Source: Fibrobacteres bacterium CG2_30_45_31
Lineage (GTDB): Bacteria > Fibrobacterota > Fibrobacteria > Fibrobacterales > Fibrobacteraceae
Reading direction: 5' to 3'
Length of the DNA stretch: 11,086 nucleotides
Assembly (NCBI GenBank): GCA_001873075.1
Contig: MNYL01000146.1
Location: 1-11,086 of the forward strand
A model generated the notes under the pieces. The model saw nothing but the letters and a program-made list of their open reading frames with translations. It did no database searches and was not told the origin of the DNA. This document shows, in pieces, positions 6,405 through 11,086 of this stretch (position 1 is the first letter of the stretch; every line of letters begins with the position of its first letter). The position numbers and the translations under genes were made by a program.

Positions 6405-6673
6405 AATTTATAGCAAATACAATTTAGTTTACGCCGATCAACAGTTCTGATAGCCTAGATTTTAATCTTTTAGATTCAATTCCCTGCACTTGTACAGATT
6501 TGATTTCGATCGTATTTCAATGAGCAAATAGGAGAGGAACTAGGATTGTGAAAAGGAAGGGACTTCTATATTTTATTGCACAAATTTCGAAAATAGGGAA
6601 AAATGGCGAAGGACAAAAAAAATGACTCTGTTGTATGGGGAGTTAATACCCCATAACTTCTTGATAGGGAGGT
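6405..6673. other. Convergent intergenic gap of 269 nt
   Basis: This AT-rich gap lies between the 3' ends of the plus-strand barrel gene and the minus-strand mltD gene. It holds a short inverted repeat overlapping the barrel stop codon (6398-6414, GCTATAAA/TTTATAGC) without a T-run, a hairpin pair at 6634-6657, and an 8-A run at 6615-6622. A 25-codon GTG reading frame at 6548-6625 is not convincing. I see no RNA gene. Confidence 0.5.
6615..6655 (-). terminator. Possible terminator after mltD
   Basis: On the minus strand a 7-bp stem TATGGGG/CCCCATA (6634-6655, 8-nt loop) is followed by 11 nt and then eight Ts (6615-6622). The distance from stem to T-run is longer than in a standard intrinsic terminator, so this is tentative, but it is the best candidate below the mltD stop codon at 6674. 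Confidence 0.35.
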
Positions 6674-8974
6674 TCATTTACGGACTTTAATTTTTAGCTT
6701 TTCGCCCGGTTTTACTTTTGTTGTGGAGAGATTATTCCACTCCACAATTTGTGGGATAGTGACTCCATATTGCCGCGAAATGTCCCATAAAGATTCCCCA
6801 CTCTTTACCTTGTGGTAACTCACATTTCTATCATTCACTGAATCAACATCCTCTGTATTCGAAGGAGGGGCTACTTGTAACGTTTGCCCCACTTTGATTT
6901 TACTTGTACTTCCAAGAGAATTCCATTGTTGTAATTCAGAGGCTGTGATGCTATAAATACGCGCAATGGAATAAAGCGTTTCGCCACTTTTTACTTTGTG
7001 TGTCTTCGCATGAACAAGAGGCTTTGCTTCTTTTTTTTCAAGAGTTTTTCTTGATGCTTTATCCGAGGATTGTGTGTTTATTTCCGATGGAATTTTAAGT
7101 TTTTGACCCACATATAAACGGGAATTGGTTGCTGAATTTAAATCCATAAGCGCTTGTTGTGCTATTCCTAATGTCGAAGCGATAGTGGAGTAAGAGTCTC
7201 CGGTTTTTACGACATAGGTATTATTTTTAAAAATCGTAGGTGATCTTTCTTGTTCTGATTCTTCAGAATCAATGCTATGGTCACTGGGCTTTGGTGACTC
7301 AGAAGTCGATGGTTTCGAAATATAGAGCATTCGATTTATAAAAATGTTGCCTATGCTATCTAGATTATTCCACTTTTTCAAATTGGCTACAGAAACTCCA
7401 TATTTACGTCCTATAGATGCTAGATTATCCCCTGACTTCACCTTGTACGTTTTTATTCCCAACTCTCGGTTGTTGACGGATTTATTTGTGTTTGAGGAGG
7501 GCATTGGAATCAGTAGAATTTGACCTTTGCGAATACGAGTATTTTTAAGGTTATTTGCCGATTGTATTGCTGCTATAGAAAGACCATATTGTCTCGCAAT
7601 GAAGCCCAGATTTTCTCCACTTTTCACCTTGTGATTTTGCCAACGCGCAAACTTACTTTTATCCATGTTTTCATAGGCCAAAAGGAATGTTTCCCTTGTT
7701 CCAGGAGGAATGCGGAGAACATAAGTATCCTTTCGAGGGGGCGTACACCATTTATTAAGTTCAATATTTAAATCTCTCATTTCGTCCTCACTTATACCGA
7801 CCGCTTCTGCCGCTTTGTCCAATGGCAGACACTCCCCTACGGACACGGTATCGAATTGAGGACGTTGTTCTTGCATGATTGCCATACCGTAATGTTGCGG
7901 ATAATGACCCACTATCATAGCAGCTAAGATACGTGGTACATAGTGCATTGTCTCTTTTGGCAATGCAAGTTCCCAGTAGGAAAGTGCTTTTGTAGAATCT
8001 CGAGTGGTATCTGCCTGAGCCTCACGGATAAGACGACGAACGCGGCCTTCTCCACAGTTATAAGCGGCCATAGCCAATAACCAATCCCCAAAATAGCGAT
8101 GCAAATCAGATAAATAATCTAAAGCCGCGTCTGTAGCGAGCTCTGGATTTCGCCTCATGTCCACCCAAAAATCAACATCAAGACCGTAGCGTTTCCCTGT
8201 AGCGGGGATAAATTGCCATAAACCAGATGCTTTCGCACGGCTGTATGCTTTTGTTTTGAAACCAGATTCTACCAAAGAAAGGTAAATCAGGTCGGGAGGC
8301 ATATTACGCTCTTTCAGTTTAGTATAAATCATGGAATCAAAAGCGGTTTTGCGCGAAAGAGAGGTTTCGGTAAAAGCTCTTGCAACTTTTGTCATATAAT
8401 GAATTTCTTTCATTACACGTTCATTAAGTTCTATAGACAAGGTGAACTGCGAAAGATCGAGAGTATCTAGAAAGCTCTCAATTTCCACTCGTTCTAAACT
8501 ATCAAGAGGGGGTTCATCTAAGCCTTCAAGGCCTTCGACGGCAAAATCATAACGAACATATGTGGACGCATCCACGCCCATCATTGATAGGTGTGGATAA
8601 ACTTGATCTAAAGCAAAAATTATCTTTCTAGGCATTTCCTTGCGGTAAAGCGAATCCTGAGGGCGAGCTTCTACCGAATAGAGAGAATCGTGATTTTCGG
8701 CAACAAGCCCTTTTAGTGCAGCATCTAAATGGTGCTGTGCTAACAACCAATCTTCCTCCTCCATAGCCTGTAACGCAAACTGATATTGTTCCCAAGAAGG
8801 GCGAATGGCAAGGTCTTTTGAAACCCAGTCTGCAAGAGCTTTTGAAGCAAAAGATTCCTCCGCCATCGGAGTATAGGGTTCCCCCTCGTATTTCCTAGAG
8901 GATGCACACGAAACCAGTAACCCTACAAGGACGATGGCGAAAAGAACAAATCCCCATTTCAGGGAATTAATCAC
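6674..8974 (-). CDS. mltD: MltD-like membrane-bound lytic murein transglycosylase with five LysM domains
   Basis: 766 aa lipoprotein that should cleave the MurNAc-GlcNAc glycan bond of peptidoglycan to form 1,6-anhydroMurNAc ends. Residues 1-23 are a lipoprotein signal (VLVGLLVSC|ASS). Residues 24-215 are a helical region with a TPR-like hairpin near 62-90. Residues about 222-335 are the SLT/GH23 domain: catalytic Glu236 in SLVESGF, then GLWQFIP (252-257) and AMAAYNCGEGRV. LysM domains lie near 448-490, 509-553, 586-628, 658-702 and 720-764, each beginning close to VKSGE/VKTGD; Ser-rich linkers separate them. E. coli MltD is about 450 aa with two LysM domains, so this form is much longer. The start is GTG, overlapping the upstream stop (GTGA, 8971-8974), with little Shine-Dalgarno, so coupled translation is likely. 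Confidence 0.93.
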   Translation of the reverse strand: MINSLKWGFVLFAIVLVGLLVSCASSRKYEGEPYTPMAEESFASKALADWVSKDLAIRPSWEQYQFALQAMEEEDWLLAQHHLDAALKGLVAENHDSLYSVEARPQDSLYRKEMPRKIIFALDQVYPHLSMMGVDASTYVRYDFAVEGLEGLDEPPLDSLERVEIESFLDTLDLSQFTLSIELNERVMKEIHYMTKVARAFTETSLSRKTAFDSMIYTKLKERNMPPDLIYLSLVESGFKTKAYSRAKASGLWQFIPATGKRYGLDVDFWVDMRRNPELATDAALDYLSDLHRYFGDWLLAMAAYNCGEGRVRRLIREAQADTTRDSTKALSYWELALPKETMHYVPRILAAMIVGHYPQHYGMAIMQEQRPQFDTVSVGECLPLDKAAEAVGISEDEMRDLNIELNKWCTPPRKDTYVLRIPPGTRETFLLAYENMDKSKFARWQNHKVKSGENLGFIARQYGLSIAAIQSANNLKNTRIRKGQILLIPMPSSNTNKSVNNRELGIKTYKVKSGDNLASIGRKYGVSVANLKKWNNLDSIGNIFINRMLYISKPSTSESPKPSDHSIDSEESEQERSPTIFKNNTYVVKTGDSYSTIASTLGIAQQALMDLNSATNSRLYVGQKLKIPSEINTQSSDKASRKTLEKKEAKPLVHAKTHKVKSGETLYSIARIYSITASELQQWNSLGSTSKIKVGQTLQVAPPSNTEDVDSVNDRNVSYHKVKSGESLWDISRQYGVTIPQIVEWNNLSTTKVKPGEKLKIKVRK

Positions 8975-9171
8975 TGATCGTAGTCCAGATCTTCAGCGTA
9001 GTCGGACCAGATTTGGTCACGCTTAAATGATAAATTATCGAAATCAACTTCCTCGTCGACTTCTTCTTCCTCAACGGCTTCTTCGGCCTCTTCCTCTTCA
9101 GTGGACAGGGGAAGTGCTGGTTCAAAACCATCGCTCTTCGGGCGACGCCCGCAGTACATTACTTTATTCAT
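8971..9171 (-). CDS. Small, highly acidic protein coupled to mltD
   Basis: 66 aa from the ATG at 9171. Residues 1-20 are mildly basic (MNKVMYCGRRPKSDG) with one Cys at 7. Residues 25-43 carry 14 Glu/Asp out of 19 with Ala/Val between. The end (SFKRDQIWSDYAEDLDYDQ) is acidic and aromatic. There is no signal peptide or membrane span, so a cytoplasmic location is expected. I do not recognise a family. An upstream in-frame ATG at 9198 would add nine residues and overlap the previous gene; 9171 is preferred because GAGAGG lies 6 nt before it. The stop overlaps the mltD GTG by 4 nt and the previous gene ends 10 nt upstream, which supports real translation. Low complexity makes homology search difficult. 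Confidence 0.7.
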   Translation of the reverse strand: MNKVMYCGRRPKSDGFEPALPLSTEEEEAEEAVEEEEVDEEVDFDNLSFKRDQIWSDYAEDLDYDQ

Positions 9172-9181
9172 ACAACACCTC

Positions 9182-9340
9182 TCATCGAAGGAAATCATTC
9201 ATCTTGAACCAGATGACCGCCCCTGATACTAACGAACTCACAATTATTACCCAAATCATGAGTCGATAAGCACGGTAGGCTTTTTGGTTTTTTCTGTCCC
9301 AAAAAGGGCGTTCCGACTGGTTCGATCCTTGTGTTCCCAT
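9182..9340 (-). CDS. 52-aa single-span membrane protein, first gene of the mltD unit
   Basis: 52 aa from the ATG at 9338-9340 to the TGA at 9182-9184. Residues 1-27 are polar and basic (RPFWDRKNQKAYRAYR), residues about 28-46 form one hydrophobic span (LMIWVIIVSSLVSGAVIWF), and a short tail follows (KMNDFLR). The positive N-terminal flank predicts an N-in, C-out topology. It is not a lipoprotein and no signal cleavage site is clear. A promoter directly precedes it and the acidic-protein gene starts 10 nt after it, so the three genes form one unit with mltD. No Shine-Dalgarno is visible; the promoter spacing predicts a leaderless mRNA. I recognise no family. Evidence for coding is the context, the clean membrane span and the promoter. 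Confidence 0.7.
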   Translation of the reverse strand: MGTQGSNQSERPFWDRKNQKAYRAYRLMIWVIIVSSLVSGAVIWFKMNDFLR

Positions 9341-9347
9341 GTTCGCA

Positions 9348-9375
9348 AATATACTCATAAACTTTTAAATGCCAA
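9348..9375 (-). promoter_or_regulatory. Strong sigma70-like promoter of the mltD unit
   Basis: On the minus strand TTGGCA (9370-9375) and TATATT (9348-9353) are separated by 16 nt; each matches five of six consensus bases. A/T tracts upstream (about 9376-9410) resemble an UP element. The -10 continues as TATATTTG, which also fits TAnnTTTG. Only 7 nt separate the -10 from the ATG at 9340, so transcription should begin at or within about one base of the start codon. Confidence 0.65.
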
Positions 9376-9421
9376 TAGTTTTTTTCGTATTTTTATTCAA
9401 AAAAAAGTCTCAAATTCGATG

Positions 9422-9447
9422 AAAAAAGGGCATTTTAAAATGCCCTT
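9422..9447 (-). terminator. Intrinsic terminator of the exopolysaccharide kinase gene
   Basis: A perfect palindrome, AAGGGCAT / ATGCCCTT around TTTAAA (9426-9447), is followed on the minus strand by a T-run (9422-9427 region), about 28 nt after the stop codon at 9475. The plus strand has only a broken T-rich tail, so it mainly serves the minus strand. Confidence 0.85.
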
Positions 9448-9474
9448 CTTGTAATTCTCTTATTAAAAGGTTTA

Positions 9475-11086
9475 TTAAACGTTTACTGAAGGCTTGTAAC
9501 CATATTTGCCATGGTACCGGTACCCATACCCATACCCATATCCATAGCGGCCGCCCTCATATTGACAACGGTTCAGTACGATCGCTTTGTTATGTATTCC
9601 TGAACGATCTATAAGTTGCATCCCTTCTTTAATGGCTTCCATATTGTGCGCTCCATAACGAACAATCATGAGTGCAAAGTCTGCATATTTGCAAACGAGT
9701 TGAGCATCAGTCACCAAGAGAATTGGGGGTGTATCAATCACGATCAAGTCATAATTTTCGCGAACTTTTGCAATGATATTTGCAAACATATCGCTAGCGA
9801 GAAGTTCGCTCGGGTTTGTGGGAATTGAGCCTGCACCTAAAACAGAGATCCCTCCGTTGTTCTTTTTTTCGATGACTTCATCGAGGGATGCATGGCCATG
9901 AAGTACATCGGTCAGCCCTTTTTTATTTCGATGGGAAATTCGACCTCTGCGCAAATCCGCATCAATAAGGAGAACGTTCTTTTTCATTCCTGCAAAGAGA
10001 ACCGACAAATTTTCAGAAACAAAAGATTTGCCGACACTAGGGAGTAACCCAGTTATCACAAGAACCTTTTGTCCGCGCTCTAGAAATGAAAAATCCAGTG
10101 CGGTGCGAAGTGTTCTCAGTGCTTCACAGGCAAAATCGTCAGGATCTGCTTCCATCAACGTTTGTACGTTACTGCCTTTTTTTCTGCTTCCAGTATCGTG
10201 TTCAGATTCAGGAATTTTCGCGTAGACACTCACCCCTGTATCTCTTTCTATCTCTGAACTGCTACGTACACCACGCATGGTCATGCGTAGTAAGAAAATA
10301 AAGCCAGCACCTAAAAGTAACGAACCTAAAAGAATCCCCGCAAAAATCAATTTACGCCTTGGTTTTATGGGAAAAATTTCATGGCTTGCATAGTCTACAA
10401 TGCGTACATTGCCAATTTCACCTGCACGAACCACGCGAAGTTCTTGGATGTTGTTAAGCATTGAGGAATAAAGGGCATTATTTATGTTCACATCTTCTTG
10501 AAGCTTTATTACTTCTTGTTGCGTCAATGGCAGTTCTTTTGCAGATATTGCGACTTTCCCCATTTCTTTGCGTAATGTAGCTTCCTGTTCAGAAATCGCG
10601 ATTACCGAAGGGTGATCTTCCTTAAACAAACGTGTCATTTCTTGTTTTTGCCTAGCAAGGGTCAGAAGCTGTTGTTGTAAATCGACCTGTTTTTCTAGAA
10701 CTACTCTCGCTTCTCCTGTCAAATCGACAGTACCCACTGAATGTCTGTATTCGGTCAAAGCCTTTTCTGAACTGTCTAATTTCATTCTAAGTGCGGGGAG
10801 CTGTCCTTCTAAGAAAAGCAATGTTTTTTCTGCTTCGGCACTCAACATGGCCACATTCTGACGTACATAAGCATTCGCAATTGTATTCAAAATGGAGGCG
10901 GCACGATCAGGGTAGCGGTTGGCATAAGTCATTTGAAGAATGCCTGTTTTTTTTCCTTTTTCCGACACAGAAAGTTGCTCACTTAAATTGCGGAATGCAA
11001 TTAGAGGATCTACTTGGCTAAGAACAAATTCTTGTCCTTGCTTTGCCATGAGAAATGCTACAGAAAAATGAATGGTATCATTCATG
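9475..11086 (-). CDS. Wzc-like exopolysaccharide chain-length/tyrosine autokinase (N-terminus outside window)
   Basis: The visible 536 residues are the C-terminal part of a polysaccharide co-polymerase with a BY-kinase domain. Visible residues about 80-220 are a long periplasmic coiled coil. GNVRIVDYA and FPIKPRRK precede the second membrane span (246-267), as in Wzz/Wzc proteins. The cytoplasmic kinase follows: Walker A GLLPSVGKS (346-354), Walker A' LLIDADLRR (372-380), Walker B LIVIDTPP (447-454). The tail (509-530) has nine tyrosines, the expected autophosphorylation cluster. Such proteins control assembly and export of capsule or exopolysaccharide across the inner membrane with an outer-membrane Wza-type partner, which is not in this window. 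The start lies beyond 11086. Confidence is high for the family; the polysaccharide is unknown. Confidence 0.93.
   Translation of the reverse strand, partial: MNDTIHFSVAFLMAKQGQEFVLSQVDPLIAFRNLSEQLSVSEKGKKTGILQMTYANRYPDRAASILNTIANAYVRQNVAMLSAEAEKTLLFLEGQLPALRMKLDSSEKALTEYRHSVGTVDLTGEARVVLEKQVDLQQQLLTLARQKQEMTRLFKEDHPSVIAISEQEATLRKEMGKVAISAKELPLTQQEVIKLQEDVNINNALYSSMLNNIQELRVVRAGEIGNVRIVDYASHEIFPIKPRRKLIFAGILLGSLLLGAGFIFLLRMTMRGVRSSSEIERDTGVSVYAKIPESEHDTGSRKKGSNVQTLMEADPDDFACEALRTLRTALDFSFLERGQKVLVITGLLPSVGKSFVSENLSVLFAGMKKNVLLIDADLRRGRISHRNKKGLTDVLHGHASLDEVIEKKNNGGISVLGAGSIPTNPSELLASDMFANIIAKVRENYDLIVIDTPPILLVTDAQLVCKYADFALMIVRYGAHNMEAIKEGMQLIDRSGIHNKAIVLNRCQYEGGRYGYGYGYGYRYHGKYGYKPSVNV
9521..9546 (-). 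repeat. CCCATA hexanucleotide repeat in the tyrosine tail
   Basis: The plus strand carries three CCCATA units and a variant TCCATA in tandem. On the minus strand they encode alternating Gly-Tyr (RYGYGYGYGYRY). Each unit adds one Gly-Tyr pair without a frameshift. Confidence 0.75.

Noticed and set aside
6398..6414. Inverted repeat GCTATAAA/TTTATAGC at the barrel stop codon
   Set aside because: It is AT-rich, overlaps the stop and is not followed by a T-run, so I do not call it a terminator.
6548..6625. 25-codon GTG frame in the convergent gap
   Set aside because: Very short, poorly placed AGGAG (about 13 nt away), no domain or coupling to another gene; chance is likely.
6674..8974. LysM repeats as a possible DNA repeat array or recombination tract
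   Set aside because: The five units are similar only at protein level; the DNA and spacers differ, so they are ordinary domain duplications.
1..11086. CRISPR array, tRNA, insertion sequence, attachment site or defence system
   Set aside because: No regularly spaced direct repeats, cloverleaf, transposase, integrase or defence-type domain was seen on either strand.

Overview
The window looks like chromosomal DNA of a Gram-negative bacterium with a full outer membrane. It encodes a TonB-ExbB-ExbD energy-transduction set, a lipid-anchored lytic transglycosylase with LysM repeats, a Wzc-like exopolysaccharide tyrosine kinase, a lipoprotein and a probable outer-membrane barrel. The moderate AT content and gene style suggest a Fibrobacter-like organism, but no sequence marker here proves that. 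I see no rRNA, tRNA, CRISPR array, insertion sequence, integrase or phage gene. Every gene except one lies on the minus strand, so the window is described from high to low coordinates.

Region A (9475-11086): the C-terminal 536 residues of a Wzc/BY-kinase-type exopolysaccharide protein. It has a tyrosine-rich tail encoded partly by a CCCATA repeat, followed by a clear intrinsic terminator (about 9422-9447).

Region B (6674-9375): a strong-looking sigma70-type promoter (9348-9375) reads into a tightly coupled three-gene unit. The genes are a 52-aa single-span membrane protein, a 66-aa very acidic protein, and an MltD-like lytic transglycosylase lipoprotein with five LysM domains. The promoter is so close to the first ATG that a leaderless mRNA is predicted.

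Region C (5643-6404): one plus-strand gene for a probable outer-membrane beta-barrel, flanked by a divergent intergenic region and a 269-nt gap.

Region D (4807-5541): an ankyrin-repeat lipoprotein ending in two small hairpins.

Region E (1-4721): a six-gene, almost gapless operon: DUF3450 protein, TtpC (DUF3450-like region fused to an ExbB channel), ExbB, ExbD, TonB, and a TPR protein that runs off the window edge. This is the same gene order I know from the TtpC-dependent TonB2-type clusters of Vibrio and Shewanella. Three overlaps and short gaps suggest translational coupling. ExbB/ExbD should use the proton motive force to energise TonB. TtpC and the DUF3450 protein probably form a periplasmic coiled-coil assembly on the channel, and the TPR protein probably acts as a periplasmic scaffold.

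The points most worth a second look are: a near-identical promoter/start context in front of two unrelated operons that predicts leaderless translation; the hairpin merged with the presumed operon promoter at 4719-4764; full-length similarity between the DUF3450 protein and the N-terminal half of TtpC; loss of the canonical channel glutamate in TtpC; and the two small genes coupled to mltD.
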